From: Icerya purchasi
Taxonomy: Eukaryota > Arthropoda > Insecta > Hemiptera > Monophlebidae
Reading direction: 5' to 3'
NCBI GenBank assembly: GCA_039619475.1
Contig: CM077115.1
Location: 224,053,291 to 224,117,290, forward strand
DNA length: 64,000 nucleotides
The position numbers and the translations under genes were made by a program. The notes under the pieces were generated by a model. The model saw only the letters and a program-made list of their open reading frames with translations, did no database searches and had not been told where the DNA came from. Below are positions 12,801 to 24,704 of the stretch, in pieces. Numbering within the stretch: position 1 is the first letter of the stretch; each line of letters opens with the position of its first letter.

Positions 12801-13531
12801 ATCTGTATTACTGTTTAACTTTCTCAACTGCTGCAAAGGCTGTGTTTAATATTTAGCATAGTTACTTTACTAACATATGCTGAGACTACGATTTAATTAT
12901 GCACCGCTCTATGAAATTCTCAGCATATGAAAAATTAGAACTTACCATCATACTAACTTGTGTATAGTTTATATGCTTCATGTGTATTTGATATAGTACA
13001 CATGCGTTATAGCTTGATGGTATTGTAGTGTAATAATGATAATTATGATGATGATGTTGATGTGTATGCTTGTGTAACCATGTATATACACGTGTACACT
13101 TTCTAATGTACTGAAGCAATATTCCTCAAAATTACCAACCCTAACACATTTGATACAGTTCTGGTATAAGTGTAATATGGACATTGTGTATTTTAGTTTT
13201 ACTATGTAATAAAGTTTTTTGTCTTAACAATTGCGTTTATTTCTTTAATTTATCATATCTAAGAATGCGTGGGAGCTGAAAATAGTTTGTATAAACAGAG
13301 ATGCTGTTATTTTTAGTTAAATGGTGTATTTGTAGCAAAAAGTTGGTGATTTTTTCTAGGGTGGGACATTTTTCATTCAAATTTGGTGTTTTCCGCCTAA
13401 AATGGGGACGCTTATAATAAAAATTTGGTGATTTTAGCTAAAAGTGTGCTATTTTACTATAAAATTGATATTTTGTACTTAAAATGGAGATATTTTTGTG
13501 TAAAATGGTTTTTCCTCTAAAATTTGAATGA

Positions 13532-13668
13532 TGGTACAGTGCTAAACTCTACTGAAGGGTTTGATGTAAAAGAGGTATGATCATTTGATTAAATATTGAC
13601 TCTTGATTAGTTGAGTAAAAGGGACGTGGTTATGTAACTAAATACTCGCTCCTGATTAATTATTCTCC
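13532..13668 (-). repeat. right terminal inverted repeat
   Basis: Right arm of the 11.28-13.67 kb element. It is the inverse of 11279-11418, with about ten to fifteen per cent mismatches by eye and the same two-subunit make-up, so the subunit duplication predates or accompanied formation of the arms. Confidence 0.85.
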
Positions 13669-16265
13669 TAGAACGCAAGTATTCTACTTACTATAACTTC
13701 TTGTTGAAATAGATGTTTGCTATTATACAAAAACAATTTTTTCCCATTTTAAAGTTATTAATATCTGATATAAACATTATAGACAGGTAAAATGCAATTA
13801 ACGCAGAAAATAATAATAATTTAAAATAATAATGTTTTGTATTTATTTCCGAGTGATAAGCATATGAATCGTTCTACACTGTGTTCTAGAATTATTAAAA
13901 ACGCACAGCCGGTCGTCCGATTAGGGAAGCACCGCCTTAGTTTCAGCAATCGGATGAGAATCGAAACGAGCAAGTATCGTCGACACAATACCAGCGTCAA
14001 TGAAATTTATTAATTAGAGTAAATTAAAAATGGAAATAAGATATCTGAATTTCTACCGTAGTTGAGTCTCCTTTTCGAACTCCGAAAATTTTATAAAAGG
14101 CTAATCAATTTAGTGATAAAAAAATGAAGACAGAGTTAACGAAATTATTTTTATGTATATATATATATATATATATATATAAACATATATACATAGAAAA
14201 AAGAAAAGAAAATAAAAAGAAAAAAGTGCTTTATGACGATGTGAAAGGATAGAATTAGTGTCGATGAGAATGATAATGATGACAGTATTGTTGTTAGGGG
14301 CTGCGCAGAGGGTTGTTTGGAGAGTCGTCCGAAAGGGGTGTACGTGGAAGCAAGGAAAACGATATAAAAACACCACAAGAAAGGGCTTGTTAATTGAATA
14401 GACTGGTTGCGCCCGTATCACAAGCACTCCTTCGCATAGGCAAGTTGGGTTTTTGGCGCTCAATCGCCTTGCAAATTTTTTGCTTATTTAATGGAATTAT
14501 TTTTAATCGAAACAAAAATACCGCTCTAAACTGATCGTGTAACTACATTATTTTCTGATTAGTTCGCAGCGCGCAAATAAATACATTTTCTGCAGACTCC
14601 ACACGCAAATCAAAAAGCTCTGCGAAACGTTTGTTAAATGTTTAGCGTTTAAATGAAATTTTAGTTAAAACGGGGAAAAAACTAAGAAAATAGTGTTAAA
14701 ACGAGAGCAGGCTAATCTTTATAAATCGAAAGGGCGTTACGATTGAATTTTTTAAGAATAGTAACAATAATCAGTTAGGCGATTATTAATGATAATTCAG
14801 TACGCGGTGGATGTCTTGTTGTAAGTGTACAGGTCTACCGAATTGGTTGAAACGCCGAATTCAACGAAAAATGTACTAACGGTTTTAACTAGTTCAGCGA
14901 GTTCTATGTCTTGTTTACAAAACCATCACGAATGCGTCTATATCACTCTAAGCGAGCAGTTCGATTAGTGATCTACAATCTTCGGAATAGAAATTGCTTT
15001 TATTGAAAGTATCATCGACTGGGCCGTAGTAAAACTAAACGTGCAAATAAATTTTCCAAAGAAGAAAGAAACGAAAAAAAATTTTTAATTCCGCGACGCC
15101 TTTTCAGTAAACAATAGAGCTAACAGAGAAGATGGTTGTAATAACGGAGCATCGTAGGCGCGCGAATTGTACATAAATAGAATGATTCCTCGTTCGGTAT
15201 GTATAATGTTACCCAGACACTTAATGAAAGCCGGAATACAGATCAGAAAGCGAACGGGAAACACTGCAAAGCTCTGAATTTAGCCGTTGGAGTTGACCGG
15301 AGGAGACTTTGCGAAAATTGAAAGGGGCGAAAATGAAGAGAACAAACAGGGAGCATGAACATTGAGCAGGAACGGAAAGCGAAGTAAAGGGAGTGCTACA
15401 CCTTTGACAGGTTCGGCGGTTAATTAAGGTGTAGGTGTACAACGTAGATTCTATTTCAAATATTAGCTGTGTATAACGGTGAGACAGCGATATGATAGTT
15501 TCGAGACAACTCCTGATTAGCCGAGCACTTGAATTAATAGGTTAATGCGCTTGGAGAAGAAAAGCATCGGGATGATTTAAGACGAAAGAAACGAAAATTA
15601 AAAGAAAAAAAACCCCACATGTATAGGAAGATAAATGGAGGCAAGATTAGGATAAAACCTTCAGCTGTGTAGAGACGGTATTAAAACGTATAGGAAGGAA
15701 AAATAGTTAATAATAAGTCAGCCAAAATTTTCGTAAGAAATTCAACAAAGGCAACGGGGACAAGAGTAAATCTTTGGTTCCAGAGAGAAAACGGCAGAGG
15801 CTAGAAATTAAAAGGAAAAGGGGATCGATCACCTGACGTCCCGTGAACAAAATAGCCGAAAGAACTTAGGACATAAACAAGATAAATCAACGTATTGCGA
15901 AGAAGGTTGAGATTTTCGGAAGAGGAAGAAAGATGACTTAAAGGAGAGAGGCGACTGTCGATAAGGGAAATCGGATATATTTTATTTTTTTAATTTTAAT
16001 CAGAAATGAAGAGTCGAAAAGAAGTGGAAAATGATAAAAGGAAAAATAGATTTCCAATTATTTGGGAGTCTTAAAGAATTTGTCCATTTACAACAGAAAT
16101 CTGGGTGCCCTCTTACTAGTTAGCTCCCATTGCGATTATTAACGGTACCGTTTTAATCTGACCCTTTTTCGAGGTTAGGTCGGATCGTATGTGATTTCCT
16201 TAGAGATTATCAGGTCGTCGAATATTCGGACGAATTCGATACTGTTGGTTAGCCTTATATTAACC
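13669..16265. other. anonymous sequence with TA microsatellite
   Basis: No gene recognised. A TA array lies at 14156-14181. The purine-rich block at 15.3-15.95 kb may be eroded LINE sequence, since its composition resembles minus-strand LINE tails elsewhere in the window, but no motif is readable. Confidence 0.4.
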
Positions 16266-16269
16266 GGTC

Positions 16270-16345
16270 CGAGTCTTCTGCGTAACTCAACGGGCATGTT
16301 TACCCTGTGAGACCCACAACTTATTTCCCAAAAAAAAAAAAAAAA
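16270..16345 (+). mobile_element. LINE 3' end, family C
   Basis: cgggcatgtttaccctgtgagacccacaacttatttccc is followed by 15 or 16 A bases ending at 16345. It shares the last 50 bases or so with the poly(A)-tailed end at 6.68-6.745 kb. No coding part is preserved upstream. Confidence 0.62.
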
Positions 16346-16349
16346 CTGA

Positions 16350-18540
16350 AATTTTTAATAATTCTTATTTTTCCCCCCAGAGAACGCCCATATATATTTT
16401 AATTAAAACGCACTTGCTCCAACTATCATTCTGGACGAGTAATACGAAGTTTTGAAATTATCCGTATAATAAGATTTACGTTATCAGTCGTTCTCTTTGC
16501 GTGTGTTGGAGAGTCAAAGTTTAGTTAATCAAAGATTGCCCCAGAGTCAGTTCGGTTGTACGCGCACAGGAATGAGCTTGCAAAGCGATAAATAATGGGC
16601 GTGCGATTCTAACTTCGAAAAAACCGGTCCACTCTAGAATCTTCTTTTTCCAATTTGCGTTAAATCGTTCTTGTCCGAGGCATAAATTAGCGAATGCCGC
16701 TTAATTCGGAGAGATTTCAGAGATAATTTCGTTTGAACTTTAATGACCGATTTACTTTCCATTTTTCAATATTATTCCACTTCGAAGTCTAAAGATCTTC
16801 CATATCTTTTGTCTGTTTCGCTTGCTTTTTTTTTTTTTTTTTAAATCTTTTCCAAAATTTCTTTTTAGTCGGTTTCGGAAAAGTCCTTGTAGATCATCTG
16901 TAAGAACAACTATTAATTTTCATTCCGGCTCACGAATTTTCCTTCAGAAACCGCTGGTGAAAAACAGAACCGAAAAATCGCCCCGAATGTATTTCGAAAG
17001 GTGTCTTTGAACCGTAATCACGTTGTCGCTATTTTTACGCGTTATTTCAAAGAGAGCAGGTCTCAAGTAAAAAATATATCTGTTTAATATATACGTGTTT
17101 GTATGTATGTATGTATATGTATATATGTGTATGTTAGATGGATGGTTAGATTGGTGGAAATGACTGGAGTTGAAAAATGCAACAACTGCGAATAGTTTAG
17201 AAATATAGAATATACTTAAATTACTCATTGCTTTTTTTTTTTTTTTTTTTTTTTTTGGTTTAATATACTAAATAATAATCGTAACGTTTTTACTAATGAA
17301 TCAAATCGTATCGAAATAGAATTAAAATCACAGAATTTTTATTCGAATATACGATAAAAAAAAAAAAAATATTAAGCGTAAAATTGTCTCAGGGCGATCC
17401 ACACCGAGTGAAAGTTTGCCTCATTTTGTTCTATTTAATTTTTTAAAAGTTTTTAAAATCTACTTGAAATTAGCTTCATCTTTTCAACTGGAAATTTTGC
17501 TCCTTTTTAATTTGAAGCAAACTAGGGCCTAACGTAATTAACTATTTACTCTTTAATATTTTTTGATCCTCGTTTAAAATATATATTACGTATCGATATA
17601 ATTTCACGTTAAAAAAAGGTTTATAAAATTTCGGCGAACCTCAATGTGCTCCATGAATACGATTCTTCTAATTCTCGAGGCAGCCGATTTAGGTATATTG
17701 CTTAATCACCTTGGCGTGGATTGGACTATCTGATGTAATAAGTTCCGGTTTCTCGCTGCTTTCTTAATTCTAGTCCATTTTTGGATTTCTTTTTCCTTCT
17801 ACTATATCCATTATTATTGTCTGTAATAATTTAGATTTTTCACCTCTCACGAAGTGTGCGAAAAAATTTGTCTTCCTCAGGTCGTTTTTTACTATTGCTA
17901 TATTAGTAGCCGATCAGTTTCCATTAGTTCCAGCGCTTTTTCATTTTTCATCTTTTTCGTCCGCGGTTGAATCCGATAATGGTTTTCAAATTTTATAACA
18001 CCGATGTTTCACCGCTGGGATAAAAAAAAAAAAAAGAAAAAAAAAGTACGTCTACGGCATAAATATTTGGCCGGAAAATAGCATTCATAAACAAAAAAAA
18101 AAAAAAAAGGACGATTTTTTTGTTTTAGACAAAATACACTTCACTTCTGATACTTATTTTGGCGTCTACAGTTTATTTCTGTTTCAAGGTTTCGCGAATT
18201 CCTTTCATTATCATTTCACATAAATGGGGGACCCACCTAATGTACTTTGCACGGGACTTTTAATTTATTTACATAATTTTTGGAGAGTTAATTTCACACC
18301 CACTTGTAATTTTGGTTTTTGCAGTAATATCATTAGAAGGCTTCCCCGGTTGAATATGATAATGGCCGGTGTTTGTCGACGGACTTTTGCCTCTTTTTTC
18401 CAGTGTCCGTTGTCGAAAGTTAATCGACATTCAATCAGGTACCGTTTTGGTAGTTAAGCGGTTCATTTCGAAATGTGTTTTGAGTAGAATTTAAAAAAGC
18501 GTTGCCATTATTATTTAATAAATTAAATTTAGAACGGTAA
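16350..18540. other. anonymous AT-rich sequence
   Basis: No gene recognised. Long T or A runs occur at 16828-16842, 17231-17256, 17355-17368, 18021-18048 and 18092-18108. The 17231 T-run is long enough to be a minus-strand retroposon tail, but nothing family-specific follows it. Confidence 0.4.
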
Positions 18541-18879
18541 ACGCGTTAATCCGGTCGGCGAATATTAGCGCGCGCGCGCACCGAACAGCAGCGTCTCTTG
18601 TGATGTTTCTGCGAGGCTGGAAGTTTTTCCGAGATTTTCTGCCGGTTTAGTTTCGTTTTTTCTCAGTTATCGATAGGAATTTGCAGGAAAAACCACGAAA
18701 TTTCGAACAGCAGCGTGAAAAGTGTCAACTTGGACATCTAGGAGCGAGAGAAGTATGGGCACGGCCGGGGGCCATCGTCTGGCGCAGGCTGCTGTTCTGT
18801 TTTTATCACATCTGAAGTGCGCATTTTTAATAACGGACATCTGATTTAAGCGATAGCTGCTGCACGGAGTTCGCTGATA

Positions 18880-18880
<1 letters not shown>

Positions 18881-18928
<48 letters not shown>
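18881..18928 (+). repeat. (ATT)16 microsatellite
   Basis: Uninterrupted ATT trinucleotide array of about 48 bp at the left side of CpG-rich block 1. Confidence 0.95.
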
Positions 18929-19868
18929 GGTAAACGGACGGCCGGAGAGAGAACCGTTAATTTATCGAGGCCAATTAGACTGCGTTTTTCGAGTCGAAAA
19001 ATATTAGCCGACGCGAGTAAGTAATGATTCGAAAAATGTGACCCAGGCGACGACGGCTACGAGAAGATGTGAAAAATTAGCCGCCGGAAAGTGTCACCCG
19101 AGGAGAAGATGCGGCGGAGACGTGCGCGCGGGAAGTGTGTAGGCGCGCATTTTTCCGAGCGGGCGGGGTGCGGCGGAGCGGTGCAAAATGATGATTAGGC
19201 GCGGTGGAAGCGGCTTTAGGTGCAAGCTGGGAAAGTCGGTTCCGGGAAGGGGGCTTAGTTGCGGGTCGGGAGCCGGACGAAGTTTCGAGCGGGGGCCAAC
19301 CGCAACAAGACAGGAGCTTGTAAAGCTTGTCATCCATCTTGTTTGGGTTACGTCGAGGCTTATTACGTGTGCATTCGTCGCGTAAACTGCCGTCGACTGT
19401 CGGAGCCGCACTAAGCCCATGCGGCACACCCGCGTCGGTACCCGGAGCGGCAGACAGGGACGCACGGTCTTGGCCGAAGCCGAATTTGCGCCCGCGTTCC
19501 GGCGGTCCCGTAGCGCGGGTACACGTTGTCTGCCGCAGATGATGGCCATTTTCTTTTTGATAGTAATCGCACGTACCGCGCTATACACTAAAATTATATT
19601 AACCGAAGGATGTTCAACATTGCCCGAATGCTGCATACTGGGCTTGCGTTCTTAGCGCGGCTCGCACAAAGTGCCGTACGCTGTACCGTGTCGAACGTCG
19701 TAACGACTCGAGTCGTGCGCGACCTCCTCTCCGAATTCTCCGGCTAATAAGCTTTATATGCACATCAGCGTGCTCTTCGAGTTGACACTGAAATTCTAAA
19801 AACACAGCCCGCTGTAATCAATTATCGGTCTTTCTTCTTTCCCTCTCGGCCTCTCTCTCTCTCCCTCT

Positions 19869-19872
<4 letters not shown>

Positions 19873-19912
<40 letters not shown>
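19873..19912. repeat. (AT)20 microsatellite
   Basis: Uninterrupted AT dinucleotide array preceded by a pyrimidine-rich ctctctctctctc tract at about 19852-19864. Confidence 0.95.
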
Positions 19913-19918
<6 letters not shown>

Positions 19919-20330
19919 CCCGGCACCTCTGCCTCCACGTCCCTCTCACTTGTGAGGACTCAAGCTGGGACATGTCGCGGCCGAAAAAAGGCGAATTGTG
20001 TACAGCGACGATCAATTTTTCATCCCTTGCTGTTTTTTTTTTCTTCTTTTCGTTTCTTTCTCGTCGTCGTACGGTGACACACGTTGTTGCTCAGCGCGCC
20101 CTGAATAAATTAGCAGCCAGGCAACGCGATCACCGTGCGCCTCCTGGGCGCTTAAGTAAAACGTCGGCGAATTATTATCAGGCCGACGCGTCACTTTTTA
20201 TTTATGAAGCGGTTCACCTGTTGTGGGAGCCGAAAGCGAGTGGCCCAAATTCGGCTGTATCGGGAAAATTAAAAGACTTTAAAAAATCATCGATCAGCCT
20301 GAGTTTGTAAACGAGAGATTCTCCGCCGTA

Positions 20331-23295
20331 CGGCATGCTCATTTTACACGATGGCGTTTCCCCGTTCCGACTCCAAAAAATCTATTATATCGTTCGTCAG
20401 TGAATACTACCAGCACCTCTCGTATTCATCGAAAACCGATGTTAACGTGATCAGAAATGAGCATTTTAAAAATTTCTCTTCCTAGCCTCCGAAACTAGCC
20501 GTTACGCTGTCGCCGTTTAAACGTCGTGATGATTATTTTCAGTTATCCCCTCTCCATCCAGAGGAGATTCCACCCGGAAAGCTGAAAATAAAATTTTAAA
20601 CTATGCCAACCTAAAAACGAAAAAGCACTATTTGAAAAGGGTTTTCTTTTCTAGACTAAAGCAACGTTACCCAGCAGTGCGGCCTAATAATATATTCCAA
20701 ATGGGAATTCAAATTCAAACCTAAGTTTGCATTGGAGGTATGAGGCTAGTTATTAAAATACCACGTGCGAAAAATATGGTAGTGCGCTGTATACGTACGG
20801 GATAACATACTTTGGTCGTTAAAATGCTAGACTGTATAAACCGGCGTTTTTAATAATCTGATTTCAAACTTTGAAAATTTGTTATCAATAACTAATAAAT
20901 ACGAGTATTTATTATCTAATCTACGTTTAAGTACAGGAATTTATTCATGCGCATTGCAGACCCAAATTTGTAATAATAATAATATATGTGTATGATTTGA
21001 TTTGAACTAAATTAAGTGAATATTTATTTTCTTCTACAACGCAGAATGATCACTAAAAAAAGAGAAAAAAAATTGCCACAGAAATATAAACATTTAGGTA
21101 GTCAGGGTGATCCGTTTTTAACTGTTACAACAATCTTGTAATTTCGGATCTTTTGCCATGCGCGGATGCACACTTAAATTATATTTACAATTTCGCAGAA
21201 AACAAACATTTGAAGGGTGTATAATGTATGTTTTCATTATTAGTAAAATTGGGAGTATTTTAATGATGTAGCATTTTTCAGCATTTGGAAATGTAAAAAG
21301 TGAAATTAGAACCGAAATAGAAAAAAAAAAAAAGCATTATTTAAAAGTGTCTGTAAAAGAATTTAAAATACTACTTTGCCGGAAACGGAGGAAATGGATA
21401 CGTTCAAAAATTGCTTCGTAATTCTTTCTGCGTTTATTGAGAAAGTTACTGGAAACAATTCGAGATGATGAAGTCGTCAGATTGCATAGCGGCCGTAAGG
21501 ATATTTTTGAATCTGGAGTTAACGCGGAAGATATCGCGTTGAAAGAAACGACTTCTTTTTCCAAACATTCGAAAACTCGCCTTGCGATATCAGGAGAGTA
21601 TTTTTTAAACAGCTTACACTTTGTGTAGGCAGGGATTTTCTGCGTCCCAATCGAATTTAAGTAAAGAGAAATGTAAATTAAACATCCGGCTTTTTGAAGA
21701 ATTTCACAATTGCCGAAACAAATGAAAACTCAAATGTCTCATTTTAGTCGTTTTTGTTCATTTCTATTAAGACTACTAATTGATTGCATATTTTATTGCT
21801 GCTTGATTATATAAATACCGGGTAATTTGGCACGAAAAATTGAAAGTCATTTGATTTTTCTTTTTTTTCATATCTATTACGTCCGTGGTGAAACAAAAAA
21901 AAAAAAAAAAAAAAAAAAAAACAACCTTCAAGCAGTCGTTTATGAAGTTAAGAGCCATCGATATAAAACGTCCAACTTAAATTCTCGAAGATTTCAATAA
22001 TCACAGGAGAGGGACAAAAAAGGAACGGCCGAGAATGTAAATCGAAGATAATCTGCTCGTAATATAAAACAAAAACCATTTGTTAGCGAAATAGAAATTA
22101 AAATGTTACAAATGTTGAAATATTTGAAATATTCAAAAAATATCATTAAAAACATCGACCATTATTACATATAAACACAAATTAACGCATACTATTCAAC
22201 AAGATTTAAAAGATTTGTTAAAAAAGATTTTAAACTTTCGCGGCTTTTTTGATCACTATTTTCGATAAAAACCACGTCACAATTTTAAAAAAATGTTTTA
22301 ATTTGGTTTTTACCGAATATGATAGACGGATGGGGAGTATTTTGAGATTTATTAATGGTACAAAATCACTCAATCACTCTGAATTATATTTTTTAAACAA
22401 ACGTAAAAGTATTATAATTAATAATAACGTACAAATTGATAATGTTTTACTAAAAATGAAATTATAGTTTTTTATATTCTTAACTTTGTAATATTATTTT
22501 ATTCATTATATTAATTCGCGTTTTCTTATACATAGGTATATTATACTTCGTTATTTATATTTAAATTGTTAATTGTTACACTATACACGATTTTGTGGTT
22601 TATCACTACGAAATATGTCGCGGTTTTCAGTGATGTTTTTAAAATTTCAACATTTATAAAATTTAAATTTTTCTTTCGTTGCATAGCTTATGTTTTAGAT
22701 AATACACGAATACAGAAATGAACGTCGACTAATCTTAACAATCTGCCCGCTTCGTTTACTTTTATCCGATGAAACGCGAAAAACAAACACTGCGTTCTAT
22801 TCTCGGATAACGGCTTAATTTCGATTTACGTTACATAGCATCTAATGGTACAGTCCTTTTCTCTGAAGGAGATTTACTTAAAATCGAGATACCGGGGGAA
22901 AGAGCCAGCAGCTCGATTGCAATTCAGATCAGATCAGCTTTTTCGTTACAGCAGTACGTAAAGTACACAAAAGTACCGAGTACCCTATGAAGTGTATACG
23001 AACCGGTTTGGTTAAAGCTGCATAAGAAAAACAAAAAAAAAAAGAATTTACACATGTTTCGCATTCTACAAAAACATTTGGATCACGTATCATTAAAAAA
23101 AAAAAAAAAAAAAAAATTGTATCACATTATTTACATGCGGCTTTCCCCAAATATTGATGTACAATTAATTTTCTTGGAAATAAATCTCATATTAAGTACA
23201 GATTGAGAGTGAAGTTTTAAATGAAAGTAACTGACAAATTTAGAGAATAGGTATAAAACAAGCAATATTTTATATTTACCGGTATCTTATCTTAT
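20331..23295. other. anonymous AT-rich sequence
   Basis: No gene recognised. A 22-base or longer A run at 21896-21920 and another at 23096-23116 stand out. The 72-aa ORF at 22249-22467 and the 63-75-aa ORFs around 21.4-21.6 kb have no recognisable motif. Confidence 0.4.
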
Positions 23296-23299
23296 ATAT

Positions 23300-23690
23300 T
23301 TAAAGAGCCTTGCTCTTGTCGTTGCCGTACGCTACATAGCGCGTTGGCGCAACCTATTCGTACATTTAGCTGTACCGATGATATAGGTTGTGTACCAGGC
23401 AATTGTAATATGCAACGCAGATGTATAAACGCAAGACTACATTCGGAACTGATAGTAATCGTTTGATTTATCGACATATACAAGTGCAGTCCTATTTATG
23501 TCTGCTGTGTACTGACCTAGCGCGCATATGATGTTGTACGTGGTGGTTTGCCATTGCCTTCCACGTGACTATTAGCGATTATTTATTTTTATTTAATTCT
23601 TGTAATAAGTTCGTCGTCGCTCGGGATCGAACCCGTGACCGCCATATCAGAAGTCAAGCGCTCTAGCAACTAGGCTATCGCGAATTTACC
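23300..23690 (-). mobile_element. tRNA-derived SINE
   Basis: The minus strand begins at 23684 with a tRNA-like head. An A box (tagcctagttgctagagcg, 23659-23677) and a perfect B box (ggttcgatccc, 23623-23633) are correctly spaced for RNA polymerase III. Between them, cttctga sits at the anticodon loop (TCT, Arg-like), but the anticodon and acceptor stems do not pair, so this is not a working tRNA. The body downstream contains gaaggcaatggcaaaccacc at about 23546-23565, a motif I recall from arthropod SINE bodies (from memory, not searched). The 3' boundary is uncertain; I place it near 23300, where composition becomes AT-rich again. Confidence 0.62.
23610..23684 (-). ncRNA. tRNA-like SINE head (pol III A and B boxes)
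   Basis: Promoter head of the SINE at 23300-23690. A real tRNA is rejected because the first seven bases do not pair with the last seven and the five-base anticodon stem has mismatches. The internal boxes are nonetheless preserved. Confidence 0.6.
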
Positions 23691-24700
23691 GGTATAATTT
23701 ATAATAAAACTGTTTTTCCGTTATTTCTTTAAACTTTTGCGACGACCCCAGATTAACAAGCGCGTTGGTGTATAGAGTGTAATTGTTTAGCAGAAATTAA
23801 ATTGAAAAAGTGTAAAAAAAGCACAAGAAACAGAAAATATTACGCGATTCGCAAAATACCGATTAAGGGAAATGAATAGATTTAAGAAAAGCGACATGCT
23901 CGAGTCGTACTACTAATCATGGTTAGATTGGGTAAACAGAAGTACCATTTCAATATTAATACTAATTTAAAGATGTATCATATTCGAAAATTGATCAGGA
24001 GGCTATATTTTGAACTGTAAATTTAGCTATCTGAATTGGTTTATACCATATTTTATTTGCCGTGCGGTATTAAATGAAATTCTTTACCGCCATTCTTTAA
24101 GAAATTAACGTTTACAATTTCGCAGATAATGGTCGAAATGAAAGTGATCCGTTTATTTTAAAATTCCAATAATTTTCCGATTGTATAGCGTTAAATTTTA
24201 AAGAGCTGACTACTAATTTGCCCACAGAAATTATACCGAAATTAACATGAAACTCATGTATATCAAATTACCCAGCAAAAATTAAATCACCGCGTGTAAT
24301 TTGTTTCACACACTAAATTTCGAAAATCAGCTTAAAAATGTGTCCCACGAAACTGTAAGATGTTAAGAAAGACGTCTCCTAACGAAACTCTGTGCGAGAA
24401 ATGTTATGAAAAATTCTCCAATTCCTCCAGTTTCTCTCCTTCACGTAAAAACAGTGAAACATGGATATGTTTTTAAGCTTGATCGTTATCAGTGAGATTC
24501 TTCGATATCATATCCACATTGTAATGTTTATGCGTAAATCAAAACTTGCAAATTACAAAGTACTGATAACGTTTTTTTTTTTTTATTTTAAAAAAAAACA
24601 AATTAATAGCGATCTAATTGTGCCCGATAGATAATAGATCTCTTAACTTACGAATTACGACCAAGATCGCAGAACTAACGTATCGAAAGAACTGCGAATG
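23691..24700. other. anonymous AT-rich sequence
   Basis: No gene or repeat family recognised. Confidence 0.4.
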
Positions 24701-24704
24701 CCGC

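Larger units (their letters stand above)
11279..13668. mobile_element. 2.39-kb DNA element with long terminal inverted repeats
   Basis: The left end (from GGAGAACAGCTAGTCAGGAG) and the reverse complement of the right end (GGAGAATAATTAATCAGGAG) match for about 135 bp, with near-identity over the core around positions 40-90 of each arm. The dinucleotide TA flanks both ends (11277-11278 and 13669-13670), consistent with a TA target duplication as in Tc1/mariner-type elements. The target assignment is inference because 2 bp is weak. No transposase frame remains. The interior has diverged internal repeats, and a minus-strand LINE end is inserted at about 12326-12800. It is best described as a non-autonomous long-TIR or foldback-like element. 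Confidence 0.8.
18540..20330. promoter_or_regulatory. CpG-rich block 1, possible host promoter or first exon
   Basis: GC content rises sharply and CG dinucleotides are frequent, especially at 19020-19760, in contrast to the AT-rich flanks. Overlapping ORFs up to 180 codons occur on both strands, but their composition (Arg, Pro, Ser, Ala) and lack of motifs fit stop-codon depletion in GC-rich DNA rather than a protein. The block contains an ATT array and a TA array. A host promoter or 5' UTR is inference; no splice-supported coding exon could be identified. Confidence 0.35.

Noticed and set aside
14110..14463. 117-codon minus ORF
   Set aside because: About a third of it is translated TA microsatellite (Tyr-Ile repeats) and the rest shows no motif.
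19094..19636. 180-codon minus ORF in CpG-rich block 1
   Set aside because: ORFs of similar length overlap it on the other strand and in other frames, the composition is Arg/Pro/Ser/Ala-rich, and no domain is visible. GC-rich DNA has few stops by chance.
23610..23684. Functional tRNA-Arg gene
   Set aside because: The acceptor and anticodon stems do not pair, and a SINE-type body follows; only the pol III boxes are conserved.
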